Source of the DNA: CAIWHR01 sp963734575
GTDB taxonomy: Bacteria > Pseudomonadota > Gammaproteobacteria > Burkholderiales > Casimicrobiaceae
Direction of reading: 5' to 3'
DNA: 64,000 nt
Assembly: GCA_963734575.1 (NCBI GenBank)
Contig: CAVTHT010000015.1
Location: 1-64,000, forward strand
Part shown: piece after piece, positions 26,900 through 36,136 of the stretch
Position numbering within the stretch: the stretch's first letter is position 1
Layout of the letters: each line of letters starts with the position of its first letter
Notes under the pieces: generated by a model
Databases searched by the model: none
Seen by the model: only the letters and a program-made list of their open reading frames with translations
What the model was told of the DNA's origin: nothing
Made by a program: the position numbers and the translations under genes

Positions 26900-27526
26900 G
26901 TGTCCAAGGCCACCTCCGTCCGCATCGTGGACGCGCTTCGAGAGCGCATCCGCGATGGCGTGCTGCCTCCGGGACTGCAGGTGCGACAGGAGGCGCTGGC
27001 GGAGCAGTTCGGTGTCAGCCGCGTCCCCGTTCGCGAAGCCCTGCGGCAACTGGAGGCCGAAGGACTGATCCAGACCGAGCTTCACAAGGGCGCCTTCGTG
27101 TCGTCACTCAGCCTTGGTGAGGTGGGTGAGATGCTCGATATCCGGATTGGCCTCGAGCTGCGCGCCTTGAAACTGGCGTTACCGAACTTCACCAAGGAGC
27201 ACGCAAAGGAGGCCGAGCGCATCCTCAAGCGCTACGACGGCAGTGAGAGTCCCTGCGAGTGGCGGGATCTCAACCTCGCGTTCCACCTGGCGCTCTACAA
27301 GCCGTGCAACCGTCCGCGACTCGTCAAGATGATCGAGGACGTCGTCCTTGGCACGCATCGATTTCTGAGGACCTACATCTCCGCTGTCGCCGGGCGCGAG
27401 CACCCGCAGGCCGAACACCACCGGATGCTCCAGTTGTGCGTCGCTGGAAACGCATCGGCCGCGTTGAAGCTGCTCGAAGCGCACATCGAGCGCACCAAGA
27501 CCGTGCTCCAGCAGCAGGTTCGGTAG
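26900..27526 (+). CDS. GntR-family regulator, FCD (FadR) subclass
   Basis: The winged helix occupies residues about 5-70 (VRIVDALRERIRDGVLPPG, VRQEALAEQFGVSRVPVREAL). It is followed by an all-helical FCD ligand domain with the metal-binding pattern (EMLDIRIGLE, FHLALY, HPQAEHHRML). I start at GTG 26900, 208 residues. A TTG at 26864 is open too, but it coincides with the -35 box of the apparent promoter. GTG 26900 is only 8 nt after the -10, so translation may be leaderless. It faces the FAD oxidoreductase 44 nt downstream, its most likely target. Confidence 0.82.
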   Translation: MSKATSVRIVDALRERIRDGVLPPGLQVRQEALAEQFGVSRVPVREALRQLEAEGLIQTELHKGAFVSSLSLGEVGEMLDIRIGLELRALKLALPNFTKEHAKEAERILKRYDGSESPCEWRDLNLAFHLALYKPCNRPRLVKMIEDVVLGTHRFLRTYISAVAGREHPQAEHHRMLQLCVAGNASAALKLLEAHIERTKTVLQQQVR

Positions 27527-27570
27527 CACACCCGGCGCAAACGCGCGCTGGGCATCGCGAGTGAGGATTC

Positions 27571-28941
27571 TTGTCGACTGCCACCAACGACCACGTTGAC
27601 GTCGCCGTGATCGGCGCCGGAAGCGTCGGCATTGCGGTCGCGTATTACCTCGTTACGCAGCACAAGCTGCGCCGCGTTGCATTGATCGATCGGCGGGACC
27701 CGATGAGCCTCACCTCGGCGCAGTCCGGCGAGAACTACCGCAACTGGTGGCCGCACCCGGTGATGACGGCGTTCACCGACCACTCGATTTCCCTGATGGA
27801 GGACATCGATCGGCATTCGGGCTCGCGCCTCAACATGACGCGCGGTGGCTATGCGCTCGTCTCCCGACGCGAGCGTCCGGAAGACCTGATCGGCAGCCTG
27901 TACCGCGGCTACGATGCGTCGCCGCAGCGCATCCGCATTCGCGAGTCGGCCGACGGGGATTACCAGCCGCCGCGCCGCGCGCCCTGGAGCGATGCGCCCG
28001 ACGGCGTGGACGTCCTGCTGGATCAGGCGCTGATCCGGCGGACGTTTCCTTCGTACGCGCGTGACGTCGCCACCGTGATCCACATCCGGCGCGCCGGCTC
28101 GATCGACGCCCAGCAGCTGGGCCAGTACATGCTCGAGGTCATGCGCGACACGGGAGTGCGGGTGCGGCGCGCGGAAGTACGTAGCATCACCGGGTCATCG
28201 CCGTTCGCGATCGAGTTGGCATCAGATCGCGGCGTGGAGCATCTGAACGCCGACCGCATCGTCAATGCGGCGGGGCCGTTCCTGCGCGACGTCGGGGCCA
28301 TGTTCGGCGAGAACCTGCCGGTGCGCTGCGTGTATCAGCAAAAGATCTCGTTCGAGGATCGCAACTCAGCCATCCCGCGCAACATGCCATTCACCATCGA
28401 TCTGGACGGGCAGCAGATCGCATGGAGCGACGAGGACCGCGACGTGCTGGCCGCCGATTCGGATACACGCCATCTCGTCGAGGCCATGCCCGGCGGCATT
28501 CATTGTCGCCCCGACGGGCCGGTCGACGGGACGCGGATCAAGATCGGCTGGGCCTACAACGATCGCGCGACCGACCCCCACGACGACGAGCCGATCGATC
28601 CGAACTTCCCCGACGTCGTGCTGCGTGCCGCCAGCCGCCTGCACCCAGGGCTTGCGTCCTACATCGGCCGCCTGCCGCGTGGGACTCACCATTACGGTGG
28701 GTACTACACGATGACCGAGGAGAACTGGCCGCTGATCGGGCCGATGCAAACACCAGGCGCGTTCGTGGCCGGCGCGCTATCCGGTTTCGGCTCGATGGCC
28801 GCGTGTGCCGCGGGCTCGATTTGCGCCGCCTGGGTGGCCAATATGCCATTGCCGGATTACGCGAAGTCGCTGTCCCGCGCACGCTACGCCGAGCGGGCCT
28901 TGATGGCCGAGCTGATCGAGCTCGGCCGCGGCAGCCTTTAG
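27571..28941 (+). CDS. FAD-dependent amine/amino-acid oxidoreductase (DAO family)
   Basis: A 456-residue flavoprotein. The start is TTG 27571 with GTGAGGATTC upstream. The FAD-binding motif VAVIGAGSVGIAVAYYL lies at residues about 11-27. The substrate cap follows, then the GGYYTMTEENWPLIGPM motif and the C-terminal GALSGFGSMAACAAG that closes on the flavin. Family members oxidise sarcosine, glycine betaine derivatives, D-amino acids or opines. It is followed by an amino-acid-type solute receptor and a second DAO oxidoreductase, suggesting uptake and oxidation of one amine-bearing compound. Confidence 0.88.
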   Translation: MSTATNDHVDVAVIGAGSVGIAVAYYLVTQHKLRRVALIDRRDPMSLTSAQSGENYRNWWPHPVMTAFTDHSISLMEDIDRHSGSRLNMTRGGYALVSRRERPEDLIGSLYRGYDASPQRIRIRESADGDYQPPRRAPWSDAPDGVDVLLDQALIRRTFPSYARDVATVIHIRRAGSIDAQQLGQYMLEVMRDTGVRVRRAEVRSITGSSPFAIELASDRGVEHLNADRIVNAAGPFLRDVGAMFGENLPVRCVYQQKISFEDRNSAIPRNMPFTIDLDGQQIAWSDEDRDVLAADSDTRHLVEAMPGGIHCRPDGPVDGTRIKIGWAYNDRATDPHDDEPIDPNFPDVVLRAASRLHPGLASYIGRLPRGTHHYGGYYTMTEENWPLIGPMQTPGAFVAGALSGFGSMAACAAGSICAAWVANMPLPDYAKSLSRARYAERALMAELIELGRGSL

Positions 28942-28995
28942 GAAGTAAACGCCCCGCAGCTCCGCGATGTACCACCCCTTGCAACAGGAGAAGCC

Positions 28996-29895
28996 ATGAA
29001 GCTCGAGCTGTTCGCCACTTTCGCCGCCATGACGTTCGTCGTCGCGGCATCCCAATCCGCTGATGCACAGGGGCCGAGCGGTACGCTCGCCAAGATCAAG
29101 GACACGGGCGAAATCGCATTGGGGCATCGCGACGCCTCGATCCCGTTCTCCTATCTCGACGACCAGCAGAAGCCGATCGGTTTCGCGATGGATCTTTGCG
29201 CCCGCATCGCCGATGCGGTGATGGCGGAGCTGAAGCTACCCAACCTCAAGACCCGGTTGCAGCCGGTCCAGCTCGGCAATCAGATACCGCTGATCCAGAA
29301 CGGCACGATCGACATCGTGTGCGGGCCGGCCACCAATACGCTCGAGCGCCAGAAAGTCGTGGCGTTCAGCAACACCATCTTCGTCTCGAGCATTCGCGCG
29401 GTGGTCAGGAGCGACGCGCCCATCAAGACCTTCGAGGACCTGCGGGGCAAGCGCGTTTCGCTCACCTCGGCGTCGACGTCCATCACGCTGCTGACGGGCC
29501 GCGAGCAGGAGAAGAAGTTCGAAACGGTCAAGTTCTTCAATCCCGATCACGCCGCGTCGTTCCTCGCCCTCACGAGCGGCCGCGCCGACGCTTTCGTCAT
29601 GGACGACATCCTGCTCGCGGGGATGGTGGCGAACAGCACTTCGCCGGGCAGCTGGCGCATCATCGACGATGCCCTGCGCGTCGAGCCCTATGGGCTGATC
29701 GTGCGCAAGGACGATCCGCAATTCAAGGCGCTCGTGGATCGCACGCTGGACACGCTGATCAAGAGCGGCGAATTCGAGAAGCTCTACGCCAGGTGGTTCA
29801 TGAGCCCCATTCCGCCCAAGAACGTCAATCTCAACTTCCCGATGACTCCGCCATTGAAGGACGCCCTTGCCCATCCCAACGATCGGGGCGTGTGA
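28996..29895 (+). CDS. Family-3 periplasmic amino-acid-binding protein
   Basis: The receptor of a polar amino-acid ABC transporter, 299 residues. The signal peptide ends near QSADAQGPSG. The domain begins LAKIKDTGEIALGHRDASIPFSYLDD, followed by IDIVCGPATNTLERQKVVAFS, the hinge LRGKRVSLTSASTS and DAFVMDDILLAGM. This pattern is closest to glutamate/aspartate receptors. ATG 28996 follows ACAGGAGAAGCC. Permease and ATPase genes are missing locally, so it must use a transporter elsewhere. It lies between two FAD oxidoreductase genes on the same strand. Confidence 0.9.
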   Translation: MKLELFATFAAMTFVVAASQSADAQGPSGTLAKIKDTGEIALGHRDASIPFSYLDDQQKPIGFAMDLCARIADAVMAELKLPNLKTRLQPVQLGNQIPLIQNGTIDIVCGPATNTLERQKVVAFSNTIFVSSIRAVVRSDAPIKTFEDLRGKRVSLTSASTSITLLTGREQEKKFETVKFFNPDHAASFLALTSGRADAFVMDDILLAGMVANSTSPGSWRIIDDALRVEPYGLIVRKDDPQFKALVDRTLDTLIKSGEFEKLYARWFMSPIPPKNVNLNFPMTPPLKDALAHPNDRGV

Positions 29896-29998
29896 GGGAA
29901 GCATCCTCCTGTGTCGCGTGGTTTGTGGCGCGCATGGTGAAGGAACCGCGCGCGATCCACCGCAAGTACCGCTATACGCACCTCCCCGAGGAGAATGA

Positions 29999-31183
29999 AA
30001 CTGGCACACTGAGGAGCTTCGATTCGATGTCGCCATCGTCGGCGGAGGCATCATCGGCTGCAGCGTCGCGCATTTCGTGAAGTCGCTGGCGCCGGACGCG
30101 AACGTCGCCGTGATCGAGCCCGATCCGACCTACGAGTTCGCGTCCACGCTGCGCGCGTCCGGAGGCTGTCGCGTGCAGTTCAGCCGGCCCGAGAACATCG
30201 AGATGTCGAAGTTCAGCATCGACTTCATCAAGACATTCGCATCTCGCATGTCCGTTCCGGGGCAGGCGCCTGCCACGGTCGACTGGGTCGAAGGCGGTTA
30301 TCTCTTCATCGTGCAGCCCGAGTCGGTCGAATCGCTGGAGCGCAACGTCGCGCTCCAGCAGTCGATGGGGTGCGAGGTTCATCTGCTGACGCCGCAGGAG
30401 CTCAAATCGAGGTTCCCTTCGATGCGGGTGGACGACCTCGGCGCCGGAGCGCATACCCCGCGCGATGGCTGGTGCGACCCGAATAGTCTGCTCTGGGGCT
30501 TTCGCAGGAAGGCGGCGTCGGAGGGTGTCGCGTTCGTCAAGGCACGGGTCGTAGCGATGGACTGCACACCCACCGCCGTTCGCGCCCTGATCCTGGACGA
30601 CGGACGAAAGGTCGTGGCCGAGCATGTCGTCAACGCGGCCGGCGCGTGGTCGGGGGAAGTCGCAGCGATGGCCGCGATGGACCTGCCGGTGTCGCCATTG
30701 AAGCGGTACGAGCATTACTTCACAGCGGGGTCGCCGATGGAGCGCCTGCCGTATGTGAAGGATCTGGTTCGCATGGCGTTTCGCTCGGAAGGGCAGGGCT
30801 TTTCCGGCGGTCTGGTCGATGGCCTGGGGCCTCGGGGCTTCGACTTCGAGGTCGACCATGATTACTTCGAGCGTTTCGTCTGGCCGGCGGCCGCGCACCG
30901 GTTCCCCCCGCTGGAAGCCGCCAAGTGTCATCGCACCTGGGCCGGGCTGTACGAAATTTGCGAGCTCGATGGCAATCCGATCATCGGCAGGTGGAACAGC
31001 GGCTGCGCGAACCTGTACACCGTCGCCGGCTTCTCCGGCCACGGCATGATGCATGCTCCGGCCGCGGGCCGCGCCATCGCCGAGCTGATCACGAAAGGCG
31101 CGTTCCAGACCATCGATCTCACCCGATTCGGGTACGAGCGCGTGGAGAGGAACGCGCCTTGTCCGGAAACGGGCATCATCTAG
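29999..31183 (+). pseudogene. FAD-dependent oxidoreductase (DAO family), 5' end damaged
   Basis: The FAD motif FDVAIVGGGIIGCSVAHF is encoded at about 30023-30076, upstream of the first usable start codon (GTG 30077). The frame is open back to TGA 29996-29998 but has no ATG, GTG or TTG before the FAD motif. A one-base indel near 30000-30020 would connect it to ATG 29934 or 29995. The rest is complete: CWxxP-free cap, VNAAGAWSGEVA, and the terminal GNPIIGRWN and AGFSGHGMMHAPAAGRAIAEL. This resembles sarcosine or dimethylglycine-type oxidases. Without the N-terminal motif the protein could not bind FAD, so the true gene is longer than the intact open frame. Confidence 0.75.
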
Positions 31184-31288
31184 CGACGCATCGAGCGCGG
31201 GATGCGCCACTTCGCGGCCAGTGAGGTCGACGGTGTCCTCGCGGGCGACCATCCAGCGAAAGCCCTGCGCCGACTCCCGCGTGCAGCG

Positions 31289-32632
31289 CTAGGCCGCCAT
31301 CGCAGCGCGCCTGTCGTTCCACGCGCGTGCTTTGAGCCAGCGATTGAGGCGGCTCGCGGGCTTGCGCACGGCGCGCTCGGCCGCCAGCGTCCGCGCAAGA
31401 CGCTTCCGGTGCCCGCGCAGCGCCGCCTCGAGCAGCGTGAGATGAATCAGGTCGCACTGCGCCACGCTGCCGCCGCATCGATCGGCCGCGGCCCGGATCG
31501 CCGAGATCGACTCGACGGCGCCGTCATAATCGCCGCGGCAGAACGACATGATGGCCGCCGACAGAGGTCCCGCCAGTGCCAGTTCCTCGTTCCCGCTGCG
31601 GGCGCGGAGCATCGCGTCGCTCTCCAGCCGCTTCGCCAATGGCGGGCGCGCGCGTGCTGCTTCGACGCCGCGAATGCCATCACCGCATGCACGAGGTCGA
31701 AGGCGCGGTTGCCGATGGTGCGCTGGCGCATCCAGAGTCCCGTGACCTCGCGCCATCGCCACTGCGATTCGGTTCCGCGCAGTTGCAGCCGCCACAGCAG
31801 CGCGGAGGCATCGACGAGACCGTTGTTGCCGCCATCGAGTTGCGGCGCGATCAGATCGTCGTAGGTGGCGAGCGCATCCGCGGCGGCGTCGGCGTCGATC
31901 TGAAAGAGCGCAAGGTGCCACGCGAGATGGATGCGAAAGCCGGCATTGCCGACCCAGATCGGCTGCGTCCCCCGCAGCCAGGCGATACCCTTGTCGGGCG
32001 GCCCTCTCATCTCGAGGACATGGGCGATCACGTGGATCGCCGCCGCGTTGTCGGGGACGAGTTCGAGCGACCTGTGGGCCGCCGCCAGCGCGCCGATCGT
32101 AGTCGCCGGTCTCCTCCAGTCCGAACGCATGCATGCCGAGCACGTACCCATACTCGGGGTCCCTCGTGTCCCAATGCGGCAGGACTGCGGCGATGCGGTC
32201 GCGCAGCATGTCGCGCCGGCCGAGGCGGAAATCGAGACCGTGCGCGACCAGCAGCGCCAGTCGGTCGCGAGGATGGTCGCGGAGCAGGTCGCCGTAGAGG
32301 CGGGCCGCGCGCGCGATGTTGCCGTCGAGCCAGTGGCGCGCGGCGGCGGCATGCCTGCGTTCGCGCTCGTTCGCGCCGGAGTTGCATTCGATCGCGGCGA
32401 CCGATGCGGCCAACGCCGCCGCGGGCGTGTCGGCGCCGCTCAGCACGAGCGCTCCGGCACGCAGGCAGTGGCCCATGGCAAACGCCGGATCGCGCTCGAT
32501 GGCGCGTTCGATGGTGGGCAGCGCGTTTCCGTCGCAGCGGAAAAGGCTCGCGACCGCTTGCTCGAAGCGTTCGAGCGAGAGCGGGTCGTCGGTCGACGTG
32601 ATCAGTCCAGCGGAGTCGGGCAATGTGGCCAT
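31289..32632 (-). pseudogene. TPR protein resembling TTC38, two compensating frameshifts
   Basis: From ATG 32632 (MATLPDSAGLITS) the frame encodes tetratricopeptide-like helices up to GLEETGDYD. A one-base insertion near 32090 moves the sense into another frame (AAAHRSLELVPDNAAAIHVI, PIWVGNAGFRIHLAWHLAL). A second indel near 31648, in a CGCGCGC run, restores the first frame (LAKRLESDAM) to the end. Repaired, about 446 residues remain, the usual size of bacterial TTC38-like proteins. They have no known enzymatic function. The conserved HxxAHVLEMRG and NGLVDASALLWRLQL blocks support the match (from memory). Confidence 0.65.
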
Positions 32633-32825
32633 GGCATGCGAAAGTCGTAGTGGGGTACTGCGATCGTGCCCCCGCGACGATTCGGCCGCCATGATCCAGG
32701 CGCCGGCATTCTTGTCCGGGCGTCCGGCATTGGCGCTTCGGTGTGGTTCCAGATGGCCGCTCGAGGCGGCGACGCCGCACAAGGGCGACTGGCGCCGCCC
32801 GATGTCCGGAGACGCCGCGCGGCCG

Positions 32826-33856
32826 TCAGCCGGACACGGAGCCCGGCAATGCGGCGCGGCGCGAAGCCTTATCGCGAGTCGCGGCACTGGCGGCGTTCCT
32901 GCGCCATGTCGCCGGCGGCACACCGAACTCCCGCTTGAATGCGCGATTGAATGCGGCTTCGGATTCGTAACCGACGTCCTCCGCGACCGACGCGAGCGGC
33001 CGATCGGCGAGGCGAAGTTGCTGCGCGGCGAGCTGCAAGCGCCACTGCGCCAGATATTGCATCGGTGGCACTCCAAGCAGGTCCGCGAAACGCTGCGCGA
33101 GCCCGGAACGCGACATGCCGACCTGGCGGGCAAGATCTTCCACCGTCCAAGGGTGCGCCGGGCGCGCATGCATCAGCGTGAGCGCGCGGGCGACGAAGCG
33201 ATCGCGCAATCCGGCCAGCCACCCCTTGCGATCGTCGGGCATCGTGTCGACGTAGCGCCGCACCGCCTCGACGAACACCAACTCCGAGAGCTTGGCCAGC
33301 ACCGTGGCACTGCCCGGCGTGCGCGGAGGCGGCCTCCTCGGTCGCGAAGCGCAGCGACGATTCGAGCCATGCGGCGCTGGATCCGCGCATGCCGACCTTG
33401 AACAGCCGCGGCAGCGCGGAAAGCAATGGATTCCTCCAAATGTCCCGCGCCGCGAGAAAGCCGCAGACCATTCGCGTCACCGCCCCGCCGCCGCCGTAGG
33501 CGAGCGTCATGACTTCACCCGGCGTCGTCTCCACCTGATTCGCCAGTAACGGCGCCAAGAACTCGGGCGACAGATCGGTGGAACTGCCGAGCACGTGGGT
33601 TTCGCCTTGCGGCACCACGATGACATCGCCGGCGTCCACCTGCAACGCGCCGCCAGCGATCGTGCGGCAGCATCGCCCAGCAGCTTCCTTCCGTCACCAG
33701 ATGGAACGAGACGACGCGCTCGGAGGGCGGCAGGTAGGCCGAGCAAAGCGCCGAATCCGCGGGGACGATGACGCACCAGGGCGCCGAAAACGCGCCGTCG
33801 AGATAGACCGCGCCGGTCAGCTGGACAACGCGCAATACGTCGGAGAGAGCATCCAT
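32826..33856 (-). pseudogene. AraC-family regulator with cupin sensor, two frameshifts
   Basis: The N-terminal cupin-6 domain begins MDALSDVLRVVQLTGAVYL. After AMLPHDR the frame is lost near 33660 and resumes as GGALQVDAGDVIVVPQGETHVLG. It is lost again near 33330 and resumes as VLAKLSELVFVEAVRRYV. The C-terminal DNA-binding domain (HPWTVEDLARQVGMSRSGLAQRF, PLASVAEDVGYESEAAFNRAFKREFG) is intact. Repaired length is about 342 residues. Relatives often repress or activate adjacent divergent genes; here the divergent neighbour is a methyltransferase gene. Both breaks lie in GC-rich runs. Confidence 0.75.
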
Positions 33857-33994
33857 CGTAGCGGCTGTGCAATCGTGGCGTCGCGCGCAAGAAAGTTGGA
33901 CGCCCGGGCATTCAATGTCGTTGCTGCTGCGGGAATACTAGCACCTCATCCGAAGGCGGCACGACCTCGAAACATCCAATCGTAGGAGTCGAGC

Positions 33995-34801
33995 ATGGAA
34001 ACACGGTCGCAGGTTCTCGCAACGCGCGCATCGCGCGAGGACCGGACGGGACTCGCGCGCGGGACGAGCAGCGTGACAGAACATTACGAGAATCTCCTCG
34101 GACCGATCTACGTCTGGATGACCGGAGGCATCGAGGCCGCGCTGCAGTCGGGTGGCGCCGAGATCGAAGCGCTGAACCTGCCGGTCACACCGGGCGCCGT
34201 CGTGCTCGATCTTGGCGCAGGGTTTGGGATGCATTCCATTCCACTTGCGCGCAGAGGTGCGCGAGTGACGGCGATCGATGCCTCGCCTGCGCTGCTGCGT
34301 ACGCTCACCGAGCTGCGCGGCGAGTTGCCGATCGACGTGGTCCACGATGACTTGCTTGCGTTTCGGAATCACGTCACGGAGGCGCCATCGACGATCCTCT
34401 CCATGGGAGACACGATTACGCACTTGCCGAGCCTCCGAGCCATCGAGACGCCTCATCGAAATGAGCTTCCGCCGCATTGGCGCCTGGCGGCATGGTCGTG
34501 ATCTCGTTCCGCGACTACTCGGTGCCCCTGACCGGAGCGCAGCGATTCATTCCCGTAAGGGGCAGCGAGGATCGCATCCTCACGTGTTTCCTGGAATACG
34601 AGTCGGAAGCTGTCCGGGTGCACGACATTCTTCACGAGCGGACAGCGGATGGCTGGGCGAACCCGGGTCGGCCACTATCGCAAGGTGCGAGTTTCGCCTC
34701 AGTACCTGATCGATTGTTTCCGGTCGTACGGGTTCGACGTCCGTCGCGAGCCCGGACTCGCCGGCATGATTCGCCTCGTCGCAACGAAGCATCCGAACTG
34801 A
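33995..34801 (+). pseudogene. SAM-dependent class I methyltransferase, frameshifted
   Basis: Motif I is VVLDLGAGFGMHSIPLA and motif II is VTAIDASPALL, followed by DVVHDDLLAF and a TILSMGDTITHLPS strand. After AIET the frame shifts twice within 50 nt (extra C near 34451, extra G near 34480). Sense resumes as APGGMVVISFRDYS. It breaks again near 34667 (extra G), after which VGHYRKVRVSPQYLIDCF runs to TGA 34801. Three insertions in 350 nt is the densest cluster outside the 42-54 kb region. The methyl acceptor is unknown. Confidence 0.68.
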
Positions 34802-35009
34802 CTGCCGCACGCCCACGCGGCTCGCGCGGCAAACGGGTGGCGATGGCAGCGTGCCGCGCTCGGCGCGACTCGGCCGACGCTCACCTCCACTCCCGCCAAA
34901 CTGGCGCACAATAATCGGACGGCCGCCGCGGGTTCGACTGCCGCGGGAGATCGAAGCGGCCGCACGATCGATCCATTTGCCGGTCCATGGCGCAGCGAGG
35001 AGGAAAGCG

Positions 35010-36065
35010 ATGACGGGGACACGCGACGCAAATGCGAACACGCCAGGAACCGGCTCCGGTTGGCTCGACAAGCCATCGAGTGCCGAGGAAATCGAAATGC
35101 TGGTCGCCAAGGTTGCGGAACAGCAACGGCGAGTCGCAGCCAGCGAGCACGCGCATCTGGACGGGCGCATCGACCGTGCTCAGCATCAGAAGCAGGTGCT
35201 TGCCGCGTTCGGCACTTTGCGCATTGGCGATGGGGTCCCGGCCGCTTTGCGGCAGGGCGTTTTCGCAGCGCCGCGTGCGTACCGTGTCGCGTGCCGCTTT
35301 TCCAACGGCCAGCCATGCCCGTTTGCCGATCCCAAGCCGGACGTGCGGGGTGTTGCGATCAAGCTCTTCACCGACGCCGATGTCGAGACCGATCTGCTCA
35401 TGACCAATGAAGGCGGCCGGTCGCATACCCCGGACGCAGTCCAGTTCATGCATTTCGCCGACGTCCTCGTGGCCCAGATCGAGCGCGGTACGCTCGGCTT
35501 CGTATCCGAGCTTTCGTCGGAGGTTCTGTCGGGCAAGCTCGGTCCCGTTCAGGCGGCACGCACGATCGCGATCGTGAGCAAGGCGACGCTGCGTCGCGTG
35601 GACAGTCTGGCGACGGAGCACTACTGGGGTTCCGTGGTCAGGCTTGGCGCCGCGGCGATCAAGTACTCATTGCATCCGCACGCTGAAACAACGCCGGAGA
35701 CGACCGCCGACACATCCGCCGACGATTATCTGCGTGACGACCTCCGGACGCGGTTGCAGAGCGGTCCGGTGAAGTGGCAGCTGAGCGTGCAGCTCTTCGC
35801 GGATGAAGAGTCCACGCCGGTCAACGATGCATCGGTGGTCTGGGATGCGGCCTTGATTCCGGTGGCCGAGCTCGAGATCCCGGCGATGCCGTCGACGGAG
35901 GACGAGTCGCTCATCAGCCGGATGGCGTTCAACCCGGCGAACGGGTTCGAGCCGCTCGGAATCACGCACGCGCGCAAGGCCGTGTATGCGGCGAGCGCGC
36001 GCAATCGCATGGATCGAGGTCTTCTCGCAAGCGAGGAGGCGCGTCGGATTCTGCGGAGTCGCTAG
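35010..36065 (+). CDS. Catalase-like heme protein family member
   Basis: 351 residues from ATG 35010, with GAGGAGG 7 nt upstream. The catalase-fold core is seen in AAPRAYRVACRFSNGQPCPFADPKPDVRG (given in part) and the phrases GVAIKLF, DLLMTNEG and AVQFMHFADV. The C-terminal VWDAALIPVAELEIPA segment follows. It is shorter than monofunctional catalases and lacks the standard N-terminal arm, like the catalase-related or allene-oxide-synthase-like subgroup. I cannot identify the distal histidine with confidence, so peroxidase activity is not assured. No signal peptide. Confidence 0.75.
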   Translation: MTGTRDANANTPGTGSGWLDKPSSAEEIEMLVAKVAEQQRRVAASEHAHLDGRIDRAQHQKQVLAAFGTLRIGDGVPAALRQGVFAAPRAYRVACRFSNGQPCPFADPKPDVRGVAIKLFTDADVETDLLMTNEGGRSHTPDAVQFMHFADVLVAQIERGTLGFVSELSSEVLSGKLGPVQAARTIAIVSKATLRRVDSLATEHYWGSVVRLGAAAIKYSLHPHAETTPETTADTSADDYLRDDLRTRLQSGPVKWQLSVQLFADEESTPVNDASVVWDAALIPVAELEIPAMPSTEDESLISRMAFNPANGFEPLGITHARKAVYAASARNRMDRGLLASEEARRILRSR

Positions 36066-36136
36066 CATTGGGCCTGTCGTTGCAGTCGCCGTTCAAGCGA
36101 AGGCTCGCCGAATTCGGCAGCAGCGGAATATCTCCG

